Positions 6,154 through 13,930 of a stretch of 14,091 nucleotides of DNA are shown here, one piece after another. Position 1 is the stretch's first letter. The number at the start of each line of letters is the position of its first letter. The position numbers were made by a program, and so were the translations under genes. Source of the DNA: Candidatus Scatousia excrementipullorum (lineage in GTDB: Bacteria; Cyanobacteriota; Vampirovibrionia; Gastranaerophilales; Gastranaerophilaceae); assembly GCA_017694215.1 (NCBI GenBank), contig JADIND010000125.1, forward strand, positions 1 to 14,091, given 5' to 3'. A model generated the notes under the pieces. The model was given only the letters and a program-made list of their open reading frames with translations, ran no database searches and had not been told where the DNA came from.

Positions 6154-7104
6154 ATGATGTTTATTGAATTAGTAAAAAATATAAATCAATTCAATTCAAT
6201 GATTCTTGGCTGGTCAAATAAGTACATTGAAATGCTGCCGGTGGCGGACTTTGTAAAAGATGCAATTATAGACAGTCTTAACCTCGTACCTTTCCTTTTT
6301 ATAATTTTCTTTTTCATTGAACTTTTTGAAATATATTTTTCAAAAAAAATGAAACATATACCTGAATACTCCAGAAAAATCGGGCCGTTCATAGGTGCAT
6401 TAACAGCACTGGTTCCGCAATGCGGATTTTCAGTTATTGCAAGTACTCTTTATATAAGAAACCTTATCTCAAAAGGAACCCTTATTGCCGTTTATATTTC
6501 AACTTCAGATGAAGCTATTCCGGTATTGCTTGCACATCCTGAAATGCTCCATACAATAATTCCGATTTTAAGTACAAAATTCATTCTTGCAATTTTAACA
6601 GGTTACTGTGTAGATTTGACATTTAAATCTGTAAAAAAACAATCCATTGAATCGGAATACATTGAAATTGAAACTCATGGCTGCTGTCATCATGAAATTT
6701 CAAATGACAGATTCAAAAAAAGAATACTAATTTTACACCCGCTAAAACACACATTGAACATATTTGCATTTATTTTAATCGTATCATTAATCTTAAACTG
6801 GATTTTAATGATTTCCGAAGGACATTTGCAACAGGTATTTTTCTACAATTCTCCTGTTCAACCGGTTATATCAGCAATCATCGGATTAATTCCAAATTGT
6901 GCAATATCTGTCTTGATAACTATGCTTTATATTGAACATGCAATAAGTTTCGGTTCAGTAATTGCTGGACTTTCAACCGGAGCTGGTTTAGGACTTCTTA
7001 TCCTCCTTAAAAAGAACTGCAGCATTAAAGATTCTGCTATAATTGTTTCTATTCTTCTCGGAGTAAGTATTGCGGCAGGTTTAATTCTTCAGATTTTTAC
7101 ATAA
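6154..7104 (+). CDS. Putative manganese/heavy-metal exporter, ArsP_2-like membrane protein
   Basis: This encodes 316 residues with about eight to ten hydrophobic segments (roughly 41-60, 77-100, 106-124, 131-155, 199-219, 232-255, 259-283, 293-315). The two halves repeat a motif: IGPFIGALTALVPQCGFS (77-93 region) with LYIRNLISKGTL and TSDEA (117-121), then IIGLIPNCAIS (242-252) with LYIEHAISFGSV and GLSTGAGLG (272-280). These paired PQCGFS/PNC motifs are the mark of the family annotated as putative manganese transporter or 10-TM heavy-metal exporter. A loop between the halves carries HGCCHH (175-180), a likely metal ligand cluster. The start is the ATG at 6154 (a second ATG follows at 6157), with AGGAAA at 6143-6148. 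Substrate metal and direction are inferred from the family name, not from the sequence. The gene appears to be transcribed alone. Confidence 0.8.
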   Translation: MMFIELVKNINQFNSMILGWSNKYIEMLPVADFVKDAIIDSLNLVPFLFIIFFFIELFEIYFSKKMKHIPEYSRKIGPFIGALTALVPQCGFSVIASTLYIRNLISKGTLIAVYISTSDEAIPVLLAHPEMLHTIIPILSTKFILAILTGYCVDLTFKSVKKQSIESEYIEIETHGCCHHEISNDRFKKRILILHPLKHTLNIFAFILIVSLILNWILMISEGHLQQVFFYNSPVQPVISAIIGLIPNCAISVLITMLYIEHAISFGSVIAGLSTGAGLGLLILLKKNCSIKDSAIIVSILLGVSIAAGLILQIFT

Positions 7105-7128
7105 AGAAAAGACCCTTAAAAAAGGGTC
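7103..7128 (-). terminator. Terminator hairpin between convergent transporter and HTH genes
   Basis: GACCCTT (7111-7117) and AAGGGTC (7122-7128) form a 7-bp stem with a 4-base loop. On the minus strand it is followed by TTTTCTTT, so it works best for the HTH gene, about 95 bases past that gene's stop. On the plus strand it lies 6 bases after the transporter stop but has no T-run. Confidence 0.65.
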
Positions 7129-7221
7129 AGTTGGAATTAAGAATAGCTGGAAGTATGAAAAAGATTAATTATATTAAAGTCTTTACAAAGATGTTTTACA
7201 ATTACCCGAGTGGGTATAATT

Positions 7222-7791
7222 TTATTGGAGATTAATATATTTTTTTGCACAATCGAACATCGCATTTACAAGTGCCGCATTAGAATATATGTTCATGCCG
7301 TTAGTTTCAAGAACCTGTTTCATACGGCGTTCCCACATATTATAAACATCATCTTTGTTCAGTTCCAAAACCTGAGCAATCATGGTAAGTTCCTTATAGT
7401 CAATCGGGAGTGGAAGATTACCTCTCAGAATATCAACAATTTCAAGACGCTTTTTACGGGGAAAAGCTTTCAAAAAATTAACAACCGACATTTTTTTTGC
7501 TTTCATTTCGTCTTTTAAATATTCAACAAAATCATCAATAACATGCGGTTCCTGCGGAATTTTATATTCTTCAAATTCTTCAGGCTCAATTTCCATGACA
7601 GTTGCAATTCGTTCTAGTGTTGTTCCTCTTGTTGAAAACGGAATGGTATCATCAATAAGGTTATAAACGTAAGAAAGTGTTACCCCTATCATTTCTGCAA
7701 AATCCTTTTTATGAAGTCCGTTTTTATTTAAAAATTTTGCAACCTTTTCCGAACTTTTTTCCTGTATTACGGGTTTATCTTTTGATTTCAT
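7222..7791 (-). CDS. Double helix-turn-helix (XRE/Cro-type) DNA-binding protein
   Basis: I place the start at the ATG at 7791, preceded at 7 bases by AGGA, giving 189 residues. Upstream TTG (7827) and ATG (7821) in the same frame lack a ribosome binding site. Residues ~14-72 form a lambda-repressor-like domain: KKDFAEMIGVTLSYVYNLID is the helix-turn-helix core, then TTLERIATVMEIEPEEF. Residues ~88-153 repeat the plan in a diverged form (LKDEMKAKKMSVVNFLKAFP, then ELTMIAQVLELNKDDVYNMW), as in proteins carrying two XRE domains in tandem. A helical tail ends in YINLQ. No ligand-binding or peptidase domain is seen. It is probably a transcriptional regulator; targets are unknown. It is divergent from pth across a 132-base gap and convergent with the transporter. 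Confidence 0.8.
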   Translation of the reverse strand: MKSKDKPVIQEKSSEKVAKFLNKNGLHKKDFAEMIGVTLSYVYNLIDDTIPFSTRGTTLERIATVMEIEPEEFEEYKIPQEPHVIDDFVEYLKDEMKAKKMSVVNFLKAFPRKKRLEIVDILRGNLPLPIDYKELTMIAQVLELNKDDVYNMWERRMKQVLETNGMNIYSNAALVNAMFDCAKKYINLQ

Positions 7792-7923
7792 ATCTATATC
7801 CTCATATTTGTTTAAATTCATTATCAAATTAAAGCTATTCTATCGAATTGTTAAGCGAAAGCATGGCAAACCGCCACGGTAATATTTATTTAGGTTAAAA
7901 TAATAAGTATAAAGGGACATAAA

Positions 7924-8481
7924 ATGAAATTAATAACAGGCTTAGGAAACATCGGGGAGAAATACATCTTTACACGGCACAATGCTGGCTTTATGGTGAT
8001 TGACAGATGGGCATTGCTGGAGAATCTTTCATTTAAGACAGAATCAAAGCTAAAAGCCGCTACTGTTAAGTTTAAGTTTAACAATGAGGATATCATATTT
8101 GCTAAACCGACAACTTATATGAATCTCTCGGGTGAAGCCGTAAGAGCAATTATTGATTACTACAAAATTGATATTAAGGATATTTTGATTATCTACGATG
8201 ACATATCACTTGACTTAGGAAAAATAAGGTACAGAGCAAACGGCTCTGACGGCGGGCACAATGGAATTAAATCCATCATACAGCATCTTGGTACTAAAAA
8301 TTTTGACAGATTAAAAATAGGTATCGGCCCCCAGCCGAATATCCCGTCAGAAAATTATGTACTGCAAAATTTTCCGAAAGACAGCCTTGATACATTAAAA
8401 GAAGTTCTTGATAAGTCAATAGAATCGGTTAAATATTATCTCCAAAACGGAATTGAAAAAACACAAAATACATATAACTAA
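7924..8481 (+). CDS. pth: Peptidyl-tRNA hydrolase
   Basis: This encodes 185 residues, full length for the family. It cleaves the ester bond of peptidyl-tRNAs that drop off ribosomes and returns free tRNA; it is cytoplasmic and usually essential. Visible active-site residues are N9 (GLGN), the catalytic H19 (TRHNAG), N67 (PTTYMNLSG), D92 (YDD, the base-activating aspartate) and N113 (GGHNG). The normally near-invariant proline in GLGNPG is isoleucine here (GLGNIG, I10), and the usual DxDLPxG loop reads DDISLDLG; both are outside the catalytic set. AAAGGGA (7911-7917) lies 6 bases before the ATG. The gene is followed by its neighbour's own promoter, so it is likely monocistronic. A TAAAAT at 7896-7901 may be its -10, but no convincing -35 is present. 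Confidence 0.96.
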   Translation: MKLITGLGNIGEKYIFTRHNAGFMVIDRWALLENLSFKTESKLKAATVKFKFNNEDIIFAKPTTYMNLSGEAVRAIIDYYKIDIKDILIIYDDISLDLGKIRYRANGSDGGHNGIKSIIQHLGTKNFDRLKIGIGPQPNIPSENYVLQNFPKDSLDTLKEVLDKSIESVKYYLQNGIEKTQNTYN

Positions 8482-8492
8482 CCCGAGTGGAG

Positions 8493-8520
8493 AAGACAGT
8501 AAAAATTTTTCAACTATAAT
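8493..8520 (+). promoter_or_regulatory. Promoter of the TPR-protein gene
   Basis: A consensus -10 TATAAT (8515-8520) has AAGACA (8493-8498, 4 of 6) 16 bases upstream. It begins 12 bases after the pth stop and 24 bases lie between it and the start codon, so a short leader carrying AAGGAG (8529-8534) is expected. Confidence 0.6.
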
Positions 8521-8543
8521 AAAAGAATAAGGAGTATAAATTC

Positions 8544-9947
8544 ATGAGTATAGCATTGGCAGAACAATATGAAGAAAACGGCGAATACGAAAAAGCACTT
8601 GATGAATATAAAAAATCATACGAATCAAACAGCAAGGATTTAAGTCTTCTTGAACGATTGGGAAGCTTATCCGTAATGCTTGATAAAAAAGATGATGCCG
8701 AGTTGTATTACAACAAAATGCTTGAACTGGATGCCACAAATGTTATGGCATACGAACAGCTCATGGATATATACGTAACTACAGACAAGTTTAAATACTA
8801 TATCTATAGAGGAAATCTTCATTCCGTAAGCCACCAGTATGAACATGCCATTAATGATTATAAAAAAGCTCTGAATTTCTGCCATGAAAATCATGAAGCT
8901 CAGGTTACTACAAGATTTGTACTCGGAACTCTGTTTGAACAGACCGGAAACACAACAAAAGCCATTGATGAGTATTTAAAAATTCTTGATATTGACCACA
9001 CACAACCCGAAGTATACATAAGACTTGCTAATATGTATTTAACGGAAGATGTACCGGGCAGTGCAATCGAAACTCTTGAAAGAGCAATAAATGACGGCTG
9101 CGAAAATGATACGATAAGAGAGCAGCTATCAAGGATTTATCTACGCAATAATCAGCCTGAAAAAGCTAAAGAAACCACAAAAGACGAATTATTCAAAATC
9201 AAATGCATGATTATTGCCGGAGAAAGGGATGAGGCGTTTAAAGAGTTAAGCAAAGTTGAGGCAAAATATAAGGATAACCCTGAATTATATGCACTTAAAG
9301 CTCAATATTACTATGAAGAAAAAGATTACGACAAAGCACTTGAAAATGTCCTTGAATATAACAAACGTCAGCCAAATACCCCTGTAGGATTCCAGATGAG
9401 TGCATTAATTTACGAAGGTAAAAAAGATGACTACAATGCAGCTTTGAACTGGGGAAAATATAATCTTTCAAGAGGGAATAAAGACGTTGCAATAAACGAA
9501 TTTCTTAATGCATACCAGCTAAAAGATGACGATGCAAATCTTTTGCAGACGCTTGCAACTCTGCTTGAAAGCACCGGCGAAAAACACCATGCTATGGAAT
9601 TTTACGAAAAACTCCAAAAACTTGAACCTGCAAACAGAACAGCGTTGCAAAAACTTGCAGATTACAGGGAAAGTATAGGTGATTACAGAACACAGGCTGA
9701 CTACCTTGAACAACTGCTGGAAACGGATAAGAGAAATTTAAATCTCATAAAACAACTCGGACAGTTACAAGAAAAATTAAAAAACAAACCCGAAGCCGTA
9801 AAATATTACAAAAGATACCTTGAAATTGCACAGCAGGGTGCTGATTTTGATAAAATTCAGGCAAAACTTGCCAAACTTGAAAACACTGAAATGGTTCAGG
9901 AAGAAGGCTTGATTGACAAAATCATGAGATTTTTCAATAAAGATTAG
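8544..9947 (+). CDS. Tetratricopeptide-repeat protein
   Basis: This encodes 467 residues, nearly all of it ~34-residue helix-pair repeats. Clear TPR units start near residues 4 (ALAEQYEENGEYEKALDEYK), 35, 85, 122, 156, 188, 248, 280, 332, 366 and 400, with the usual small residue at position 8 and Ala/Pro late in the unit. There is no signal peptide or membrane anchor, so it should be cytoplasmic. The C-terminus (GLIDKIMRFFNKD, 455-467) is a short amphipathic helix set apart by an acidic EE, which could be a docking or membrane-touching segment. AAGGAG (8529-8534) supports the start. TPR arrays are scaffolds for protein complexes; no partner is identifiable from the sequence. The gene ends 20 bases from the convergent PilC/GspF-type gene with no visible terminator between them. 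Confidence 0.88.
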   Translation: MSIALAEQYEENGEYEKALDEYKKSYESNSKDLSLLERLGSLSVMLDKKDDAELYYNKMLELDATNVMAYEQLMDIYVTTDKFKYYIYRGNLHSVSHQYEHAINDYKKALNFCHENHEAQVTTRFVLGTLFEQTGNTTKAIDEYLKILDIDHTQPEVYIRLANMYLTEDVPGSAIETLERAINDGCENDTIREQLSRIYLRNNQPEKAKETTKDELFKIKCMIIAGERDEAFKELSKVEAKYKDNPELYALKAQYYYEEKDYDKALENVLEYNKRQPNTPVGFQMSALIYEGKKDDYNAALNWGKYNLSRGNKDVAINEFLNAYQLKDDDANLLQTLATLLESTGEKHHAMEFYEKLQKLEPANRTALQKLADYRESIGDYRTQADYLEQLLETDKRNLNLIKQLGQLQEKLKNKPEAVKYYKRYLEIAQQGADFDKIQAKLAKLENTEMVQEEGLIDKIMRFFNKD

Positions 9948-9967
9948 CCCGCCTAATTATCGACATT

Positions 9968-11179
9968 TTATATAAGACTTTGAAAAGCCTGAGCGTACAT
10001 CTGGAAAAAGGCAATTACAACATATGCTACAAAACAGCCTATGATTATCAAAAGTGCAGGTTCAAAAGCTTTTGATAATACTTCCGATGCTGTTTCTAAT
10101 TGTTTATCTATTGCAATAGTTACATCACGAAACATCTGCCCCAGTCGTCCGGCCTTTTCTCCGCTTGCTATTAAGACATTCAAAACAGGCGGAACAAGTC
10201 CTGATATACTGAAGGCTTTTGATAACTCCTGACCGTTCATAACGATTTTTTCAACATGTTCCGCCTGTTTTTTTATTATCCCGTTTGAAATTGTATTTTT
10301 AGAAAGTTCCAAACATTTATTTATCGGAACACCTGCCTCGTAGGAAATTTGCAAGACCGCGAAATAATAAGCAAGGTCTATATATTGAACAAAATCTTTA
10401 ACCTTTGCAACATCAAGCAATAACTTGTCCCAAAATTCTTTAAAAAATTTTTGAGAAGCTAACCAGTAAGAACCGAACCCTACGGCAATAACTGTTATCA
10501 AAAAACTTACCCAGTTTGCAAATAAAATTTCACAAGGAACAGTAATCAGCTTAACCATAACAGGAATATCTGCAGCGTCAATATTAATTTTCTCTATAAA
10601 TTGCGGAAACACATACAGACCACATAACAAATATACAACAACAAGCATCAAAACAAGTATAATCGGATATACAGACATAGAAAGAATTTTCATTCTTAAA
10701 GAATCCTGTTTTTTCAAAAGATTTGTAAGGTATTCCATAGATTTATCAAGCGTACCTGAATTTTCACCGGCTTCACAAATTGAGATATAAAGTTCGCCGA
10801 AAACAGGCTCATAAGCCCTTAAAGCATCAGTAAAAGTTGCACCTTTAAGGATTCTGTTTTTTAACCCTTTAGCCAGCAATTTTATCTTATCTTTTGGTGC
10901 ATGGAGCTGTGCGGTTTCAAGAGCTTCCAGAGTTGAGATTCCGGACGCAAACATTATACTGAGTTCAGAAGTAAAAAGCACTTTATCGCTTAAGCCCAGA
11001 TGAATATTATTTTCAACTGTCTGAACTACACTCTTTTGCTGTTCTTCCACATAAATACCGGTAGGCAAAAATCCGAGAGCCTTAACCTTAGCTCTTGCCT
11101 CAGCAGGAGTTTCAGCTTCCAGAGTACCTTTAACTTCAACCTTATTATCTTTTATTGCTGTATAATGATAAATAGCCAT
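9968..11179 (-). CDS. Type II secretion system F / PilC family inner-membrane protein
   Basis: This encodes 403 residues from the ATG at 11179; a TTG two codons further upstream (11185) is less likely. An N-terminal domain (1-45, MAIYHYTAIKDNKVEVKG) matches the small alpha/beta domain of GspF/PilC. Two T2SF domains follow, ~66-190 and ~268-400. They carry the paired motifs LYISICEAGENSGTLDKSM (130-148) and LNVLIASGEKAGRLGQMF (333-350). Membrane helices lie near 168-191, 217-240 and 373-397. Family members form the inner-membrane platform linking the assembly ATPase to the growing pilus or pseudopilus. No pilB, pilT or pilin gene is adjacent, so it is an orphan locus in this window. It lies downstream of clpC but behind that gene's terminator, with its own weak promoter. 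Confidence 0.92.
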   Translation of the reverse strand: MAIYHYTAIKDNKVEVKGTLEAETPAEARAKVKALGFLPTGIYVEEQQKSVVQTVENNIHLGLSDKVLFTSELSIMFASGISTLEALETAQLHAPKDKIKLLAKGLKNRILKGATFTDALRAYEPVFGELYISICEAGENSGTLDKSMEYLTNLLKKQDSLRMKILSMSVYPIILVLMLVVVYLLCGLYVFPQFIEKINIDAADIPVMVKLITVPCEILFANWVSFLITVIAVGFGSYWLASQKFFKEFWDKLLLDVAKVKDFVQYIDLAYYFAVLQISYEAGVPINKCLELSKNTISNGIIKKQAEHVEKIVMNGQELSKAFSISGLVPPVLNVLIASGEKAGRLGQMFRDVTIAIDKQLETASEVLSKAFEPALLIIIGCFVAYVVIAFFQMYAQAFQSLI

Positions 11180-11189
11180 AACCAATATA

Positions 11190-11218
11190 AGTTTATATTA
11201 TTTCTTTAATTTAATCAA
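11190..11218 (-). promoter_or_regulatory. Possible promoter of the T2SF gene
   Basis: On the minus strand TTGATT (11218-11213) is followed after 17 bases by TAAACT (11195-11190); a better -10, TATAAA (11197-11192), is spaced 15. Either would start transcription within a few bases of the ATG, giving a very short leader. No clear Shine-Dalgarno sequence is seen, which fits leader-poor translation. Confidence 0.35.
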
Positions 11219-11229
11219 GATAAAACATG

Positions 11230-11256
11230 AAAAAAGCGGTCTTACCTGACCGCTTT
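11230..11256 (-). terminator. Intrinsic terminator of clpC
   Basis: AAAGCGGTC (11233-11241) and GACCGCTTT (11248-11256) form a 9-bp stem with a 6-base loop. On the minus strand the stem is followed by a run of six T (11235-11230, overlapping the stem foot). It lies 5 bases after the clpC stop codon. Confidence 0.9.
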
Positions 11257-11260
11257 AAAC

Positions 11261-13780
11261 TTATGACTGATGAACTTCTTCTGAATGTTCTTCTTTTTCC
11301 TCTTTTGCTCTTGAACGGCGTTTAGAAGCCTTTTCAAAAGCAATTTTATCATCAACCAGTGTAATTCTGATTGTATCACCCGGAGCATATTTACCTGAAA
11401 GAATTTCTTCAGCAAGATTATCTTCAATCTTACGCTGAATAAGACGTCTTAAAGGTCTTGCACCGTATGCTTCAGAGTAACCGTTCTTGGCAAGATGATC
11501 TTTAACTTCATCAGTAACCTCAACAGATAAATCTCTTTCAGCGAGACGTTTGAATAAATCCTTCAACATCAAATCAACAATTTGTCTGATTTCTTCCTGA
11601 GTCAGATGTGCAAATACAATCGTCTCATCAATACGGTTAAGGAATTCAGGTCTGAATGCCTTTTTCATTTCTTCTGTAACTGTTTCTTTAAGCTTTTCGT
11701 ATTTGTCTTTAGATTCATCATCCGAAGTTGAGAAACCTAAGCGTGATGTTGTTGTAATCATACTTGCACCGACATTGGAAGTCATGATAATAATTGTATT
11801 TTTAAAATTGATATGACGACCTTTTGAATCAGTCAATCGACCATCATCAAGTATCTGAAGCATGATATTAAATACATCAGGGTGGGCCTTTTCTATTTCA
11901 TCAAACAACACAACAGAATAAGGTTTCTTTCTGATAAGTTCCGTCAAATGACCTCCGTCATCGTACCCGACATAACCCGGAGGAGAACCGATAAGTTTTG
12001 CAGTTGAATGTTTTTCCATAAACTCTGACATATCAACTCTTATCATATTATCCTCAGAGCCGAATACTGCTTCCGCAAGAGCCTTAGCAAGTTCTGTTTT
12101 ACCAACACCTGTAGGACCGCAGAAGATAAAGCTTCCGATAGGTCTGTTAGGACTTTTCAAACCGACTCTTGCACGTCTTATAGCCTTAGAAATAGCCACA
12201 ACCGCATCATTTTGACCGATTACACGGGCATGTAAAGTTTCCTCAAGCTTAAGAAGTCTTTCACTTTCGCCTTCAGTTAACTTGGTTACAGGAATACCTG
12301 TCATAGTAGCAATAACTTCGGCAACATTTTCCGCAGTTACTGTCGGTTTATTTGCTTCATGCTCTTCTTTGTATCGTTGAGTCATTTCTCTGATACGTTC
12401 TTTTAAATCAGCCTCATCATCACGAAGCTGGGAAGCCTTTTCAAATTCCTGATTTCTGATAGCGTCTTCTTTCTCTTTTATTAAAGCTCTAAGTTCTTTT
12501 TCAAGCTCTTTTCCTTCAGGAGAAAGAGTTGAAACTTTCAACCTGACTTTTGAAGATGCTTCATCTATAACATCGATAGCTTTATCAGGGAGGAATCTGT
12601 CCGTGATATATTTATTAGAAAGTTTCACTGCCGCAACAATCGCTTCATCAGAAATAAGAAGTTTGTGGTGGTCTTCATATTTAGGTTTCAAACCTTTTAT
12701 AATTTCGATAGATTCTTCTTCAGTCGGTTCTTCAATCATAACAGATTGAAAACGTCTTTCAAGAGCAGAATCTTTTTCTACATATTTTCTGTACTCATCA
12801 AGTGTTGTTGCACCGATAACCTGAATTTCACCTCTGGAAAGTGCAGGTTTCAGAATATTTGCAGCATCAATAGCCCCTTCTGCGGCACCTGCCCCGATAA
12901 GAGTATGCATTTCATCAATAACAAGAATAATATTACCTGCCTGACGAATTTCATCCATAATTTTTTTCAAACGTTCTTCAAATTCGCCGCGGTATTTAGT
13001 ACCTGCAACGAGAAGCCCCATATCAAGCTGAATAACTTTTTTCCCGTCAAGAATATCCGGAACTTCCGCATTAACAATTCTTATCGCAAGCCCTTCCGCA
13101 ACTGCAGTCTTTCCGACCCCCGGCTCGCCGATTAATACAGGGTTGTTTTTGGTACGTCTGGCAAGAATTTGAATAACACGTTCAATTTCTTTTTCACGTC
13201 CGACAACAGGATCCAATCTCATTTCCTGAGCGGCAAGCGTCAAATCTCTGCCAAACTCATCCAGACTAGGCGTTTTTGTTTTTCCGCCGGAAGAACTTGA
13301 AGAAGAGGAGGAAGTTGAAGAACTGCCAGCAGTAGCCTGAGGCTTAGACTCGCCGAGCATTTTAACAACATTACTTCTGATTTTATTCAAATCAACGCCA
13401 AGATTTTCAAGGACTCTTGCGGCAACACCTTCGCCCTCTCTGATTAAACCTAACAGCAAGTGTTCAGTACCGATATAATTGTGACCGAGCTGTCTTGCTT
13501 CATCCCAGGATAATTCAAGAACTCTTTTGGCTCTCGGAGTAAACGGAATTTCAACGGCAACGAAACCGGAACCTCTGCCGATAATTTTTTCGACCTCAGC
13601 TCTGGCATCTTTCAGGGTAACGCCCATAGACTTAAGAGTTTTTGCCGCAACACCTGTACCTTCTCCGATAAGCCCAAGAAGAACCTGTTCGGTTCCAACA
13701 AAGTTATGTCCCAAGCGACGGGCTTCTTCCTGTGCCAGCATTATAACCTTTATAGCTTTTTCCGTAAAACGTTCAAACAT
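11261..13780 (-). CDS. clpC: ATP-dependent Clp protease ATP-binding subunit ClpC
   Basis: This encodes 839 residues. ClpC is a hexameric AAA+ unfoldase that feeds proteins to ClpP. Two Clp_N repeats lie at ~1-68 and ~77-145. The first ATPase has Walker A GEPGVGKT (218-225), Walker B VIDE (287-290), GATT sensor (323-326) and arginine finger region ERRF (341-344). A UVR-type coiled coil lies at ~424-462 (EFEKASQLRDDEADLKERI), the middle domain that distinguishes ClpC from ClpA and binds adaptors. The second ATPase has Walker A GPTGVGKT (555-562) and Walker B LFDE (625-628). LGF (681-683) is the ClpP-docking tripeptide. Residues 153-164 are an almost pure serine linker. AGGAG (13792-13788) lies 7 bases before the ATG. 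No CtsR or CIRCE operator is visible. ClpC in a diderm fits cyanobacteria-related lineages. Confidence 0.97.
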   Translation of the reverse strand: MFERFTEKAIKVIMLAQEEARRLGHNFVGTEQVLLGLIGEGTGVAAKTLKSMGVTLKDARAEVEKIIGRGSGFVAVEIPFTPRAKRVLELSWDEARQLGHNYIGTEHLLLGLIREGEGVAARVLENLGVDLNKIRSNVVKMLGESKPQATAGSSSTSSSSSSSSGGKTKTPSLDEFGRDLTLAAQEMRLDPVVGREKEIERVIQILARRTKNNPVLIGEPGVGKTAVAEGLAIRIVNAEVPDILDGKKVIQLDMGLLVAGTKYRGEFEERLKKIMDEIRQAGNIILVIDEMHTLIGAGAAEGAIDAANILKPALSRGEIQVIGATTLDEYRKYVEKDSALERRFQSVMIEEPTEEESIEIIKGLKPKYEDHHKLLISDEAIVAAVKLSNKYITDRFLPDKAIDVIDEASSKVRLKVSTLSPEGKELEKELRALIKEKEDAIRNQEFEKASQLRDDEADLKERIREMTQRYKEEHEANKPTVTAENVAEVIATMTGIPVTKLTEGESERLLKLEETLHARVIGQNDAVVAISKAIRRARVGLKSPNRPIGSFIFCGPTGVGKTELAKALAEAVFGSEDNMIRVDMSEFMEKHSTAKLIGSPPGYVGYDDGGHLTELIRKKPYSVVLFDEIEKAHPDVFNIMLQILDDGRLTDSKGRHINFKNTIIIMTSNVGASMITTTSRLGFSTSDDESKDKYEKLKETVTEEMKKAFRPEFLNRIDETIVFAHLTQEEIRQIVDLMLKDLFKRLAERDLSVEVTDEVKDHLAKNGYSEAYGARPLRRLIQRKIEDNLAEEILSGKYAPGDTIRITLVDDKIAFEKASKRRSRAKEEKEEHSEEVHQS

Positions 13781-13812
13781 TAATTAGCTCCTATTCTCTC
13801 TTAATGATATAT

Positions 13813-13841
13813 ATTTTACATAAAAAGTAAAAATGTTTCAA
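13813..13841 (-). promoter_or_regulatory. Promoter of clpC
   Basis: On the minus strand TTGAAA (13841-13836) is followed after exactly 17 bases by TAAAAT (13818-13813). Both are close to consensus. The leader before the clpC start would be about 26 bases. Confidence 0.65.
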
Positions 13842-13879
13842 GGGGGCAAAGGAGCATTACAAACAGTTTTAAAATTTAG

Positions 13880-13907
13880 TTGTAAATACAAAAAAATTAT
13901 TTAGAAT
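13880..13907 (+). promoter_or_regulatory. Probable promoter with overlapping palindrome for the right-end gene
   Basis: TTGTAA (13880-13885) and TAGAAT (13902-13907) are spaced by 16 bases. The palindrome TTGTAAATACAA (13880-13891) overlaps the -35 and could be an operator. The promoter diverges from that of clpC. Confidence 0.4.
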
Positions 13908-13930
13908 TAATAAAAAGAAAGGAGAAATAC

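Noticed and set aside
7199..7220. Hairpin and TATAAT just past the HTH stop codon
   Set aside because: The stem is short and bulged with no T-run, and no gene starts downstream on the plus strand, so neither a terminator nor a useful promoter is supported.
7204..8490. Repeated 10-mer ACCCGAGTGG at 7204-7213 and 8481-8490
   Set aside because: Many 10-base repeats are expected by chance in a 14-kb window and no wider context is shared.
13781..13930. CtsR or CIRCE heat-shock operator upstream of clpC
   Set aside because: Neither the tandem GGTCAAA-type box nor the GAGTGCTAA inverted repeat is present.
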